Below, piece by piece: positions 11,040 through 23,346 of a stretch of DNA of 64,000 nt (its first letter is position 1; every line of letters starts with the position of its first letter). The notes under the pieces were generated by a model that had not been told where the DNA came from, did not search any database, and was given only the letters and a program-made list of their open reading frames with translations. The translations under genes and the position numbers were made by a program. The DNA is from Isoetes taiwanensis (lineage: Eukaryota > Streptophyta > Lycopodiopsida > Isoetales > Isoetaceae): assembly GCA_021234155.1 (NCBI GenBank), contig JAJEKV010000831.1:18986-82985 (forward strand). Direction: 5' to 3'.

Positions 11040-14000
11040 TTGCCTCGGGTGGTCTCATGGAATTGTCGAGGCTTCCCTTGGCTGAAACGGGGGCGGATCT
11101 CAACCGTGGCGGCGATATGGATCTCATCTTTCTCATGGAGACATGGGAGCATCACAGGGGCCTGAGGCTACTGATCTGCCGGGGTTACCAACATTTTCGG
11201 TCTTCAATACATGCGGGACGAGAGGGGTCATGGTGGGGTTGCTTGCTACTACCGGACAACCTTGGCACATTGTTTACCCTCGAGGAAAACGGACACACAC
11301 AACCCGGTACTTGTGGGTTCGTGTGTATAATACCGATGGCAACCCTCTTTTTTCCGCTGCTCAGTACATATTATTTCCCTCACGCCAGAGCACCTTCTAT
11401 CGCAGCCACTCCGATCGCGGATATGATGGACCCTTATGTCGATCTATATGATGACATACAAAGAAGACAAGCGGTTGAGTAGGGTCGTCCTTCTTGGGGA
11501 TTTCAATGCACCGGGACAGGAGTAGAGCAGCCCATGAGACTTGACCCCTCGGCCGACGATGTCCTGCGTAGCCTACGCGCCCGCCAGTGGACGCCCCGCC
11601 ACGAGGATCGGATGACGCCAGTGTCTTCGCTTTAGCGGGCGGGCTGTTCTCGCTATCGCGGTATTTTGACTTGATAATTTGCAATGGCATCATCCACAAA
11701 GGGTCGCTTCTCACAAGTGCACTAATGGGCAGGGGACAATCGGGGAGGGTCTAGTGTGGTGGACTATGTGCTCCTAGTTGCACAAGATATGCATCTCATC
11801 GGTCGTTCCAAGGGTGGGCACCGAAGTCCGGGATGAGGAGGTCGACTCGTGATCACCTCCCACTTTATTTGGACATGGCTTGGCAAGCCGCCGAGCCCCC
11901 ACTATGCCGCCTTTGGATTATGAGCAGGTAGAGGACTACGCCGAGATGCTCATGGACGCCCTGCCAGCAATTCTGCGGGCCCCCACACTAGAGCAGCAGA
12001 CAGACCAGTTGACCGAGCTATTACGGGATGCAGCGGACAGGTGGTTTGGGAGACCTCCCCTCCCCTCCCCAGCGTAGTCTTTCGGGGGACTGACAACCTT
12101 TCCGCGAAACCGGTGGTTTGATGCGGAGTGTAAAGAACGCAAGCGCCAGCTCCATCACATTATGGATCCAGGTACCCGCTTGCAGGCCACCACACAGTAC
12201 CGCGCTCATCTGAAGGAGACAAAGGCGCGGTACCTTGCCAGGCACCAGGGGGAGATGTTCGGCCTGCTGGACACTCATCCTCGAACCTTTTGGCGCAGAG
12301 TGCCTCGAAGGCCAGCCCAGCCTATAGGGGACATCACACCCGGGCAGTGGGAGCAGTACTTGCAGCAGCTCTATGACCCACTAGGGACGCGTACACCCAT
12401 ACCCCCACAGGATGGCCCCCCATTGGTTCTCGCGGAAGAGCCTGCAACGACTGGCTAATGGGAAGGCTGCTGACCTCGACGATATGCAGGCCGAGTTACT
12501 CAAATGGACAGGGCGGCCCCTGGTGCCGATCCTCACTACCCCCTGCTCAACGTAGCATTGCGTGAAGGTTTCCCCAACAATGGACCACAAGCGTGGTTGT
12601 CCCCATTCACAAGGCGAGGCGACCCACCGTCCCCGCCAATTACGGACGATCATGGTCGATTCAAGATTTGCCAAACCGCTATCGGCATTCTTGAGCAAAG
12701 ATTGACCATTGGCAGAGGCGTAGATGCGCGAGCCACACACAAGCAAGCTTTAGACCCCGCCCACTCAACGATTGACCATATCTTTACCATCGCTGGCATC
12801 GATTGAAGACACCAAACCATCGGCAGGACTTGGTATTGCTGCTTTGTGGACTTCGAAAGGCTTTTCGATCACGGTCCAAAGGGAAAAGCCGTGGGCTAGA
12901 CGCATCAACTGGGGCTGCGCTGCCGTGCGAGAATGCCATATACAGGCCTGTATGAGAGTTGTTTTGGCGGGATCGACCCGACGGGCCAAGCATTCACCCG
13001 AGTATCTCGGGGCCAGCGGGCTGCCCCCTCACCAACACTTTTGGCCTCTACATTGACCGATTATAGCCCCCGCTCGAGCATAGGGGATGGCATACGCTTT
13101 TGCATCGGATCATCCACCACTCATTTATGCGGGACGATGTTGACCCCGCCCACACCCCGGAAGCTATGCGATCTCATCCGGATGCCCTAGACACCCCGCC
13201 AGCTACGACATGCTGCGTGAACTGCCAAGACAGTAGGGTGGTTCTCATATACCCCACGCCTCGCAGACTCACATATCGAGGGCGTACTGTGGAGGTCATG
13301 CCCACCTACAAGTACCTAGGGGTGGAGTTCCCCTCCTCGCCTGTTGGGAGACGCCCATCCGCTTTGGGGTGACAAAGGCCGGAAAGCGCTTTATGCCATG
13401 CGTAACAACAGAATTACGTGAAGAGCTCTATGATTGGGGCCATCGGTCCACATCTGTTTGCTGCACCGGTCGAGCCTGTCGGCCCTTTCAGACGGGTCGA
13501 GATTTGGGGCCCGGTCGCCTCTTTGGCGACACTGGAATGACTTGGAGCAGGTGTGAAGGCATTTTTGGCAATGTGCACTTGGGATGAAACCTTCGATCTC
13601 TTTTTATCGATTCTGCTGTAGAAATCGATTCTTGCCGCTTACGGGCAGCCTTTGATAGACATCGCCTACTTTCGTAAAGTGGTTAATATGGGTGATGCTC
13701 GGCTCCGCACCTAGCTTACGCCGTGGCAATGGGCCCGCAGTGGCTCAGGGCCTGTTGGAGGGGTAAGAAAGATCAGTGATTCGCCAGATGGAACGTGCAG
13801 CAGCACAGATGCGTGCAGGTGGACACAGAGGCTGATCGTGACAGCTTGCGGGAATACCTGGACTCTTGCTTCCTTGGCAAGCTCTGGGACCCCAGCGCTC
13901 TAGAGCAGGTCAAAACGGCCCATTACAAGGAGCACATCAACCCCGCGTTGGCGGGGCCCGCAGCTCTACTGCGTTGTTCCGCCCCGAAAAAACGCAGCGG

Positions 14001-14270
14001 ACTCATTGCCTCCATTCGCGCGACAGGTGCCCACCATCTCCGCATCGAGGACGGGTAGGTGGATTGGGGAGCCCCGCCAGAGAAAGCTCTGTCTGGTCTT
14101 GTCAAAGCGGGTGCCATTGAGGATGAGTCTCACACTTTCCCGAGTTGCCCGTGGTTGATCGGATCGGGGCGGATCGTTCCCTTAGTACGGCCGGACTTGC
14201 CCCTACATTTTCTGATGAACACACAGTCAGTACGTGCCCTAGGGTCATACATTCAGGAGGTACTGGATCT
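11040..14270 (+). pseudogene. LINE ORF2: endonuclease plus reverse transcriptase, decayed
   Basis: Motifs appear in the expected order but in changing frames. VVSWNCRG near 11046 is the first endonuclease motif; LLGDFNAPGQE near 11491 and a DYVLL motif near 11763 are later ones. The reverse transcriptase follows: a KAADLDDMQAELLKW segment near 12465, VVVPIH near 12595, a VDFRKAF-like stretch near 12850, GQRAAPSPTL near 13010 (the QGCPLSP motif) and YKYLGVEF near 13310. The C-terminal tail near 13990-14150 has IASIRATGAHHLRIEDG and AIEDESHTF. The encoded protein would nick the target and copy the RNA; at least six frame changes rule out function. Confidence 0.65.
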
Positions 14271-14399
14271 GCGAGCCCACCTTTGCCCCCGCCTGGCTGC
14301 TCGCTGATCAGGCACTATGGGTACGGTACATGAGTGTATATATTTGTGTGTTTTTGCATTTCGTATATTGGAACAGTTTGTCAGCAGGCTGATTGCTGC

Positions 14400-14541
14400 C
14401 ACGGTTTTTCCCTCGAAAACCCTTCGGGGCGGGGGTTTTTTTTAATCCGGGTAGTAATCCGCTTGCTGCGCGTTTGTATTGGGTCTCATAGACCGATTTG
14501 TCTCCATGGACGATAAAAATACCTTCCTTCCTTCCTTCCTT
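14400..14541 (+). repeat. Shared LINE 3' tail with (TTCC)n terminus
   Basis: Closely matches 1441-1569: TTTTTCCCTCGAAAACCCTT, a G-rich then T-rich run, GCTTGCTGC, and GGACGATAAAAA. Here the tail ends in TTCC repeats (14519-14541) instead of TATTC. Confidence 0.85.
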
Positions 14542-14544
14542 CTT

Positions 14545-14965
14545 ACAAGTATAGCAACTAAAATCTTATTGAAGTTTAGGACATTCATTTTTAAAATGAT
14601 AAATTTCATGACAGTTGTAGCATGTGGTTTTATCTTTCTTACCAGCATATAGAATCTCTATAGATTCTTCTCCTTCTCTAATTATCTTTTTTTGCTCAAA
14701 TCCAGTCATCAAGAAATTCTAGCTCTTCCCTAGTCTTACTCATGTTAAAAAGTGTTAAATGTTCGTTCTTGTAATAGTCCTAGATATTTGCAGGACTTGG
14801 CTTCTCTCAAAAATGTCAACTCTTGCCCCAACTAGATTAGCAATTATATTATTAAAATTATCAAAGAATTCTGATACATCTAGTTCCTTTTTAAGCAAGT
14901 CAACTTGGGAAGATGCCTTTTCTTTGAAATGTCTGACCAAAAAGAACTATATTTTTTCTGTTGGG
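14545..14965 (-). pseudogene. Copia gag fragment with CCHC zinc knuckle
   Basis: Read on the minus strand, 14940-14755 gives EKASSQVDLLKKELDVSEFF, resembling the UBN2-type capsid region of plant Copia gag, and 14640-14580 gives CYNCHEIYHFKNEC, a perfect C-x2-C-x4-H-x4-C zinc knuckle that binds element RNA. A stop and a frame change lie between them. No LTR or pol was found next to it; it is squeezed between two plus-strand LINEs. Confidence 0.65.
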
Positions 14966-16473
14966 TGAGAAGTTCGTCAAGGATGCCCATTAGCTCCACT
15001 TTTGTTTACAATAGTAGTTGTGGTTCTTTCACAATTATTTGCTAAGGTAGTACAGGTTCTTGTAGGGTCTGAACATGGAGGATGGTTTACAGAAAATATG
15101 TAACCAATGCTGATGACACATTCCTCTTTCTTGTGGCTGAAGCAGACAATCTTCAGAATGCAAAGCTTCTTCTAAATACTACCATCTAGAGTTCTGGTTG
15201 GTTGGCTGAAGTGCTCTGCCTTATGGACGCTTGATGGTGTTGTGCCCCCTTGTGTTGCTGATTTTCCTTGAAAGGTGCTTCCTCATGGGAAGGGCACTAA
15301 ACTTGAGGGTATTCCGGTGGGCATTCATATTTCGACTTAAGATGATCATAGAAGGGTTGCGAAAGCATCCATTTTGGTGGAATACTGCTAAGCTCTCTCT
15401 GCTTGTGTGGATAACTGTTGCTAAACATGTTTGAAATAATTCCCATATTTATATGGCCTCTGCCCTGTTGGCTTCTCAGGCAAAATTTCAGTCGATAGTC
15501 ACCATTGTCTGTAACTTTATCTGAGGTGGGATTGAAGAGCATGTTATGGTGAAGATTGCATGGTCCAAATGCACTCGGCCAAAATTTGCTGGTGGCTTAG
15601 GTATGATAGACTCCATGTGCAAAGCAAGAATATGATTTCTAAGTTCATATGGAGGATCCTTAAGGATATGATTGATTCACCTGGATTGTTGTTGGTAAAG
15701 CAGTCGCTTGCATATTGTGTTCCTTTTGGAAAAACTTTAGTAAAATCTCTTCTTCCTTGGGGTCTCTTTTACCAGCTATGCTCTTTTCCTAATGCCTCCC
15801 CTTTTTTTAAAGGATTGTTGGAGTCTTGGAAGACAATGCAGACCTTATCTTGTATCAATCATGTTGCATGTCATCAGCTGAGTGCTCCTTGTTGGTGGAT
15901 ACGTGTGGAAAACAACCTTCTACTTTGTGCCTCAGTCCATCCATTAACTCACAAAAGTTGGAGGTTAGCAGGAATCTTGATAGTTGTGGTATGGTTAGTG
16001 ACCTGGGAGGTCTTTCAAACCAAATTCTTGTTATCTCGATGTGACAGACTTATTGGGTAAAAGGTTGCTAGTAATCTGCCATGTGTTGCTCCAAAGCCTA
16101 TTGAAGTGTGCATGTGGATTTCTCACCAAAATGTTCATGAACATAGGCTCGTGAATTCTATGTATAAGCTGCTTATCAATGGTGATATCCTTCCACATCC
16201 ACTAAGTGGTCCCTTCAGCTTCTGCCTCCTAGTTGGAGATGTATGTGGACTTGCACTTGGAATAAACTACTTCATCCTAAGGTGGCTATGCTTTTATGTC
16301 AGTTCATATAATGGCATTATTGTATTAATATTAACAATACAACTGAATATCAAGAACATGGTGTAGACATCAATGTACAATATTCGTTCAGTTGACATTT
16401 TAGCTCATTGGGCACATGCTTTATGAGGGTGTAAGATCTGTAATTGGTTAAATAATACGAATGACGAGTTATA
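14966..16473 (+). mobile_element. LINE fragment: reverse transcriptase and C-terminal region
   Basis: Begins inside the reverse transcriptase with VRQGCPLAPLLFTIVV (near 14970, with one frame slip), then ADDTFLFLVAEADNLQNAKL near 15110 (the catalytic YADD box, first residue changed). The C-terminal region, 15560-16060, includes ISKFIWRILKDMIDSPG and NASPFF. The same C-terminal sequence appears at 26619-26300 on the minus strand (SKFVWSILQDGASSPG, HASPF), so both belong to one LINE family. That family differs from the elements at 9-14 kb and 38-41 kb. It ends in a CT/CCCT microsatellite. Confidence 0.7.
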
Positions 16474-16554
16474 CTCTCTCTCTCTCCCTCCCTCCCTCCC
16501 TCCCTCCCTCCCTCCCCTCCCTCCCTCCCTCCCTTTTTTGGGGGGGGGGGGGGG
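16474..16554. repeat. (CT)n(CCCT)n followed by a G run
   Basis: CT dinucleotides pass into CCCT tetranucleotides, then TTTTTT and about 15 G residues. It follows the end of a LINE fragment, as other microsatellites in this window do. Confidence 0.9.
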
Positions 16555-16684
16555 ATTCAAGGTAATGGTATTCTGCATATGGTTGGCATATCTATCTTAT
16601 GAACTTTGCCCAAGGAGTCTTATGTATTTGTATTGGATGTCATTATATTAAAATGTGTTATTGTATATCAATGATCAAGGGTAA

Positions 16685-16795
16685 TTGTTCGCTGGTTGGT
16701 TTAGTTGATTGACGATGTATAGGTCTCAAGTTCAAGTCCTATCGTGATATAAAGTGATGAATGGGAGAAAAAACCATAAAGAAATAATGATAGTT
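16685..16795 (+). mobile_element. tRNA-like SINE head
   Basis: GGTTGGTTTAGTTGATTGACG resembles a Pol III A box, and AGTTCAAGTCC about 35 bases later resembles a B box; spacing and order are as in tRNA-derived SINEs. It does not fold as a full tRNA and has no intact anticodon arm, so it is not a tRNA gene. A degenerate match to the B-box region (GATAGGACTCAAATTCAATC) occurs near 28612-28632. Confidence 0.45.
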
Positions 16796-16940
16796 GATCT
16801 TTGAGATTTATTTGGGGGTGTTGTCTTATGCATAGGTTGGTGGTCCTACTTAGTGGATCATGATTATCCTCTAGGAATTTAATCCCGCCTGTGCAGTTGT
16901 ATTTGTCTTTTGGCTTGCACTTTTAATAAAGTTTGCTCCC

Positions 16941-17755
16941 AAGAAGGGGAGGAATTGATATAATTGTGCTCGGAAAAATGGGTACGGGAACAAGAGAAAG
17001 AGAAAGAAAGTAAAAAAATGTGCCAAACCATTGAAAAATTAAGCCAAATCATAGAGGTTATATCGTTAGCTAAGGACCTCTAGATAATTTAAGAATAGAT
17101 GGCCTTTAATATTAAAAATAAAAATCGCATATAGAAAAAAGGGGGCAAGCTATACCTTTTACTTGGGAAAAGGCTGCGGCCTCTATATAAGAGGGCAATG
17201 ATTCCACATTCAGGAACATCAGCGATAGAGGCAACATAAGGGTGGACTGTAGATAGGATTAATGTCTACTAACAATTTGGCTTCATCATTCTTTGTGCAA
17301 CCAACTGCTACAATTGCGACCAGCCTGGAGGCAACCAAATCTGTGGCCGATTAGCTTCAGCTATCTGCCTATAGCCCCAACAATTCGACTGCTCCTCAAA
17401 ACTCTCAAATTCTTTGAGTTGAACTTTTGCAGAAGCCTTTTGAGTTGAACTGGTTGATTAAGAGGAATCTTCAATTCTTTTGGTGAATTACCAAATTTCT
17501 TGCCTAACCCTATTTTTAACCCTATCCTTTCCTTGAATTCGTGCTTTTCCTAGATTGAGGATTCTCTAGTGGTTAAATTGATCATCCTTAAAGCCTTTCC
17601 TGTTCAAAAAATTCAGTCTTTCTTGGAGATTCTCTTGCTCAGGATAGTTCGGTTGCATGGTGAGCTTTGCACTTAAGGGATTGTATTGTGCTTGTTTCTT
17701 CTATTTCATGCTGATTATTTTGCAAATTAAATCGAGAGTTTACAAACTCGTATCA
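16941..17755 (+). mobile_element. Probable polypurine tract plus LTR
   Basis: AAGAAGGGGAGGAA at 16941-16954 looks like a polypurine tract, and the next bases TGATATAATTG look like the start of an LTR. TATATAAGAGGG at 17184 would be the LTR promoter. The right end is proposed at TATCA 17751-17755, which mirrors the opening TGATA. No pol sequence lies upstream and no second copy was found, so the call rests on these short signals. Confidence 0.35.
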
Positions 17756-19071
17756 ACAGGATTAATAAATGCATCAAAGGAAAGAACAAAGCAAAAATTG
17801 GTTTCACAAAGTCGAGTTAGTTCCCACCATTTGGAAATTGAGAGGGGGTGAATGCATAAAATCTCAGCTCTGGTCTTGTGCTTGTTGCTATGGGTTATGA
17901 TCTCCAGGGCCTTCTCCACAATTAAGTAATTATTTGCAAAAGTGATGGATGTGTAGGAAAGAAATTTAAATCTAACGAGTATGTTGTTATATTTGACAGC
18001 GAGGTTTTCGCTTGAATATCAAATTCTTTGTATCTATTTTTCGACAAATGGCCTAAGAGCTCCTTATGGCATGAGTTTTAAGAAATAAATAAATACGCAA
18101 ATGCCTCGCCTACCAATGAATATGCACCAAAAAAACACCAAAAGACAGGGTGGACAAGGGGAGATGTAGTTTATTTCAATGGTTATTATGCATTTTCAAT
18201 AATGTCAATAGTTGTGATGTATAGTTGTCGTGCATTGTTAATTTATGTCAATAGTTGTTATGTCTATTTCGGGCCCTAAAAAATGCCATCTCTTGCCCAG
18301 ACAAATGGTAACGAATTTTATTTTTTATTTTTTATCTATTTATTTATTAGCACACTAGCCCTACCAAGCCTACAGCCTTTTCTGCAATTCTAGCCTATCC
18401 ACGTAGCAATTCCACCTAAGCCACATCTTAAGTGGCAGGAGCCTACATCGTTAGATCTCAATTTTTTAAAATCGATGGCCAGGAAAATTAGAAATGCACA
18501 AATTTTGTCACGGGGATATAAAAAGACATCCGGAGAGCATTCTCCCTCCTAGGCTTTGTTTGGGCATGGCTTCGATTCACAACTTCCATCGACCTTTCTG
18601 CACCCTCCTTAGTGTTTCTCAAAATCGACACAATGTGACATATTGATTTCTATCGAGGTTTTGATTTCACGAAAAAGTAGTAACCATGCTGTTCTTTCAC
18701 CCTGGGTTGGACACTGTGGAATACAAAGCGAGATATCATCCGTCTAGAAGCATTGGAGATTATTTATTACTGCCATCATTCTATTAATTTCTTGTAGTCC
18801 GATTTGCTGATACTGTGGAGCACCTTCGAATATTGTGGATTTGTCCAAGCATCGGGTATGGAAGAATAGGTTAGGTTTTGGGCATGCATCTGGTATGGCT
18901 ATGATTTCATAGTCGGTGAGTCAAGAATTAACAAAAGAATAGGAAAAGGGCATATGTTAAGATCACCGGATCTATATTTAAACGTCCCAGATTATTTTTA
19001 GATCAAATTGAATAGGAAAATTTTGCTCTGTAACTAAAATTGGTAATCGAAATTGGCCTGACATGTAAATC
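17756..19071. other. No recognised gene
   Basis: AT-rich. GATATAAAAAG at 18515-18525 is TATA-like, but no convincing frame follows. There are several short direct repeats of AGTTGT words near 18190-18265. Confidence 0.3.
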
Positions 19072-19316
19072 AAACTTATGAAATAATAGAGAATTCAACA
19101 CAGCAGATGAGAACACAATGAGACAAGAACACGAATGATCAGAAGATAGTATCATTAGCGAAATGTTCACTGTTTAAATACAGCTATCTCTATAAGGTCC
19201 AGCTTAGATCATGGAGTAACTTGTGCCACAATTCCTTCAACCGCTTGAACCGCTTAACTACTTGCCAAACATGAAATAACCAAAATAGAAAACTTTAAAA
19301 CACTTAATATTTAACA
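19072..19316 (-). mobile_element. 3' LTR of the Copia element
   Basis: On the minus strand it begins TGTTAAATATTAAG immediately after a purine-rich AAGTGGGGG tract, the expected polypurine tract and LTR junction. It is about 245 bp and matches the solo LTR near 8.9 kb. Confidence 0.85.
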
Positions 19317-19323
19317 CCCCCAC

Positions 19324-20768
19324 TTAAGTGTTTGCCATCTTTAACCCAACCATTTCAAGAAGTTTCTGAAACTTGATGGTTCCCAGAGCTTTTATCATTG
19401 CATCCGCAACCATTTCTGTTGTAGGACAGTAAGCCAACTTCAAGGTACCTGTATTTAGGATATCTCTGATATAGTGATACTTAATATCAATATGTTTCAT
19501 CCTCTTGTGCTCAGCAGGATCATATGAAACTTTCATGGCTCCTTGATTATCTGCCATCAGTGTCATTCCTATGCTGTCATGGATTTTCAATTCATTTGCT
19601 AACCTTTGCAGCCAAATGGCTTCATTAAAAGCATGTGCAATCGCATAGAATTCAGCCTCAGTGGTGGATTGAGCAATGCATTTTGTTTGGAGCTACTCCA
19701 ACTTATGATTCCTCCTGCAAGAGTAAAGACATAACCTGAGATAGATTTTCTGTCTGGATCCCCTCTCCAGTCTGAATCCGTGTATCCAACAATCTCTTTG
19801 CTGCCATTAGCATCAAAACTTATTCCAAACTTGGAGGTACCTGCAATGTATCTTAGACACCTTTTGAGCGAGCAACAACGACTATGCTTTGGGCTATTTG
19901 CAAACTGGCTTAACTTGGAGAGTGTCAAGGACAAGTCAGGTCTTGTGGCTACTGCTGCAAAATTCAGAGTCCCCAAGATATTTCTGTACTGTTCATGGAT
20001 GTAAAATAGATTCTCAGAACAAGACTCACTTGAGGCAACTAAGTTTACTCCAAACTCAAGAGGAGTTGCAACTGTTTTACAATTTGTCATGCCCACCCTG
20101 TGCAAAAGATCAACCAAGTATTTTTCTTGATGTAAAAACATCTTCCCTTTCTCTCTGTCATAGTTTATCTGTATGCCGAGAAAGTGATGTATCATGCCCA
20201 AATCCTTCATTTTGAATTGTTTATGGAGTTGCTCTTTCAGAAACACTAACTCATTCTCTCGAGCTGCTAAGATTATTAAATCATCCACATAACATAATAC
20301 AAGTATAGGAAAAGGCATGAATCGAAAATAAACACCAGGATCATTGGCACTTACTTGGAAATCCAGTATAAGGAGCACTTGATTCAATCTGGAATACCAA
20401 GTTCTGGACGCCTGCTTCAGACCATGTATTGCCTTATGCAACTTGCAGACAACATTAGATCCTTGAATAAAGCCCTCTGGCTGTTCTAAATAGAGTTCCT
20501 CCTCAAGTTTCCCATGCAAGAAGGCATTTGTGACGTCCATTTGGTGTATGTGATAACGCTGTTGACATCCATATGCCAAGATGGTTCTCACAGATGTGAG
20601 TTTAACTACATGAGCAAAGGTCCTATCATAATCTATCCCATATACCTGTGTAAAGCCTTTGGCCACCAGCCTTGCTTTAAAACGGTCAATGTTGCCATCA
20701 CTATGGTATTTGATTTTAAATACCCATTTGGATCCTATTATGTTTTTGTCAATAGGTTTTTTAACCAA
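19324..20768 (-). pseudogene. Copia reverse transcriptase and RNase H
   Basis: The frame 20768-19599 contains the Copia RT signatures DVTNAFLHGKLEEELYLEQP, LCYVDDLIILA (the YVDD catalytic pair) and LKQASRTWYSRLNQVL. The RNase H part continues as GYTDSDWRGDPDRKSISGYV. Near 19680 the frame slips, because the expected STTEAEFYA segment appears only in another frame. 19590-19324 then completes RNase H with LMADNQGAMKV and HKRMKHIDIKYHYIRD. In an intact element this protein would copy the RNA into DNA; here a frame break between RT/RNase H parts, and stops before the RT (20770-20930), disable it. Confidence 0.9.
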
Positions 20769-20929
20769 AGACCAAGTCCCAGCTTCTTATATTGATGCAA
20801 GTTCAGCTTCCATAGCAGCAATCCACTGATTATTTTTCATTGCTATTAATAGCCTCAAGATAAGTTTGTGGTTCAATAGCATGCTCCGTGATTGAAAACA
20901 CATAATCTTGGAGCCATGCAGGAGGCCTC

Positions 20930-22084
20930 CTATGGCGTGTAGGCCCTTACAGCAGCAAGATACTCTGTTGTATCATTCTCTCCTAAAGGTTCCTCTTCAA
21001 CATCAGTATTACCATTATTACTTTCTATGACATCATTCCTCTCTGTGTTGGCATTCTCCAAAGGATTTGCTGATGCAGCAGGCAGAGTTTTGCTGGGTAC
21101 TTCTAAGTCTGCTATAATGACAAAGGTTGATGCTTCTGGCTTAGCCTGAGGGAAACAATTCTCATATTCATTAAATTCAGCATGGCAGCTAATCACCAGT
21201 TTCCGAGTCTCAAGATCAATGAATCTGTATGCTTTTCTGTTACTGCAGTAGCCTATAAACATGCATGATTTTGCTTGGCTCCCTAGCTTTGAGTTTGGAA
21301 CATTTAACTTTACAAAAGCTTTGCATCCAAAAACTTTCAAATGTTTAAGCACAGGAGGTTTACCTGCCCAAATGTCTTCAGGAACTTTGAATTCAAGTTT
21401 GGCATGAGGAGCTCTATTTATCAAATAGGCTGCTGTAGCTATAGCTTCACCCCAAAAGCAAGCTGGTACTTTCATGCTTAACAACAGTGTCCTGGCCATT
21501 TCAATGAGGGTTCTATTTACCCTTTCTGCTCGACCATTCTGCTCACTAGTATATGGTGCAGTGAGTTGGTGTTCAATCCCATTTATCATGAGAAAATCCT
21601 CAAAGGCCTTAGAACAAAATTCACCTCCATTGTCAGATCTTAAAGCTAAGATTTGATTTCTAGTTCCCTTTTCAACCAGTCGTTTGAAAATGCAAAAATA
21701 TTCAAAGCATTGATTCTTAGTTTTGAGTAAATACACAAATACCTTTCTGGAGAAATCATCTAAGAACACAAGGAAATATTTTGATCCTGCAGATGTTGCT
21801 GGACTGATTGGACCACACAGATCAGTGTGCAGCAGAGCAAGTCTTTGTTTTGCATGTGAAGTGGAAGCCGGGAATCTCCCCCTTGTGATCTTACATTGTA
21901 AACAAATGTTGCAGGGTCTGGTGGATACCTTGCCAGTCTTCACAATTCCCTGTTTGACCAGAAATTCCATTCGAAAGGGGGCGATATGCCCGAGCCTGTA
22001 ATGCCATAATGTTTGCTCAGAAAGAGCTTCGCCTGCATAATGTATTTCTTCAATGATTCTAGGTGACCCAAGGATCTCATACAA
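20930..22084 (-). pseudogene. Copia integrase
   Basis: The frame opens in the pre-integrase zinc-binding region (LWHYRLGHIAPFRMEFLVKQ, later CNICLQCK) and continues into the integrase core with LLHTDLCGPISPAT, LALRSDNGGEFCSKAFEDFL and YTSEQNGRAERVNRTLIEMA. The Asp, Asp and Glu-containing positions of the DDE core are visible. It runs on to VFGCKAFVKLNVP and an acidic linker. It is separated from the gag-protease frame by a frameshift near 22080-22160 and from the RT by stops. Integrase would insert the cDNA copy. Confidence 0.9.
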
Positions 22085-23346
22085 GTTGCCCTTCCGTATT
22101 GCTATCTAGCACTTCACAACTAGATGTAGAAAATTTGATTTCACTTCCTGCATCAGTTAGTCTGCTGACTGACAAGAGATTCTTTTGCAAACGTGGTACA
22201 TGCAGAACATTTTCGACAGTTGTGACAGCTTTTCCAAACAGAATTTGAAATGCTACCTGTTCCAATTGCTTCCTGAACATGGTGATCTCCCATTCGAATC
22301 GTCTTAGAGCATGACAACAGCTGATAATTGAAGAAAAGTTCTCTTTGTGAAGTCATATGGCTTGTAGCTCCAGAATCCATGTACCACTTAGAGTTAGGCT
22401 TCCCTTCCATCAATTCTAAGGCAACAAAAAGGAACTCCCCATGATCATCCTCTAGTTCTTCACCTATGCAGTTGTGTTCCTCCTCAGAATTGTCAACACA
22501 TTTTTCTTCCTCTGCAACAGCTGCTTGCTCTCTGGGTACGGGAGCAGGGGCTCGACAATCTCTTGCCAGATGTCCAGTCTTTTGGCATCGAAAGCAAGTT
22601 GCTTTGTTTTTATCCAATCGAGGCTTCCTACCTCCATTATTTTCTCCCTTCTTATTTTTAGCTTCACTGAACATCAGCGTATCTGTCACAAGATGTGCCT
22701 TGTTCTGATTCTGACGAATGACTTCAGCTTTGAGTCTCTCCAGAGCCTTGTCGAAAGTATATTCCGACAATCTGCCTTCCATATTGATAATGACTCCTTC
22801 AAAAGTCGAAGGTAAACTATTGAGCAGCATGCTTACCTTCTCATCTTCCGTGATATCGACACCAGTGGCTTGCAACTCGTCCAGCATCTCCCTCATGATG
22901 CATGCATGCTCATGGAAATCTCCTCCCTCAGTCAAATGAAGACTGTAGAGCTTTTTCCTTAGAGCAAGACGATTTCCTCCCAAAGCAGAAGCATAATGGT
23001 TCATGAGAACCCGCCAAATTGCTTGAGCAGATGAAAGTCCCCTGACCAATCTCACAGAGGTGTCATCTAAACCAGAGCAGATCACCAATCGCGCCTTTCG
23101 GTCCTTCTCAGCAAGGTCCGAAGCGAATTCTAGAATAACCTCAATGGTTTCTTCATCAGTGCCTTCAATAGCACTAGATCCGGCAGGAGTGCCTTGATTC
23201 ATACTCCCTGCCGGATTGACAGCACCCCAGAGGCCCGTATCCTCCAGGATCATCTGGATCCGCCATTTCCAGAGCATAAAATTTTTCCCATTGAACCGGG
23301 GAATCAGCTTCCATTCGAATGCATTCAGTGTCCCGTTATTCTCCAT
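22077..23346 (-). pseudogene. Copia gag and protease
   Basis: The ATG at 23346 (MENNGTLNAFEWKLIPRFNG) is a better start than the upstream in-frame ATG at 23394, because plant Copia gag usually opens close to the FNGKNF motif. Visible are the capsid region (NFMLWKWRIQMILEDTGLWG), a CCHC knuckle CFRCQKTGHLARDC and the protease motif WYMDSGATSHMT with its catalytic Asp. The frame is open to 22153, then slips; LHVPRLQKNLLSVSRLTDAG, usual after the protease, is in another frame at 22280-22077. Confidence 0.9.

Larger units (their letters stand above)
9282..14541 (+). mobile_element. GC-rich full-length but decayed LINE
   Basis: In order: a minisatellite-like 5' region, an ORF1 with coiled-coil composition and a C-terminal ORF1p-like segment, an endonuclease, a reverse transcriptase, the LINE zinc-finger tail, the shared 3' tail and a (TTCC)n terminus. 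The element is clearly more GC-rich than the AT-rich DNA on both sides, which sets it apart as inserted sequence. Many frameshifts and stops show that it is dead. About 5.2 kb is a normal length for a two-ORF LINE. Confidence 0.75.

Noticed and set aside
10158-11155. Minus-strand frames of 100-195 codons within the GC-rich LINE
   Set aside because: GC-rich DNA leaves antisense frames open; the plus strand has the ordered LINE motifs.
16697-16760. tRNA gene
   Set aside because: A- and B-box-like words are present, but no cloverleaf with an intact anticodon arm; more like a SINE head.
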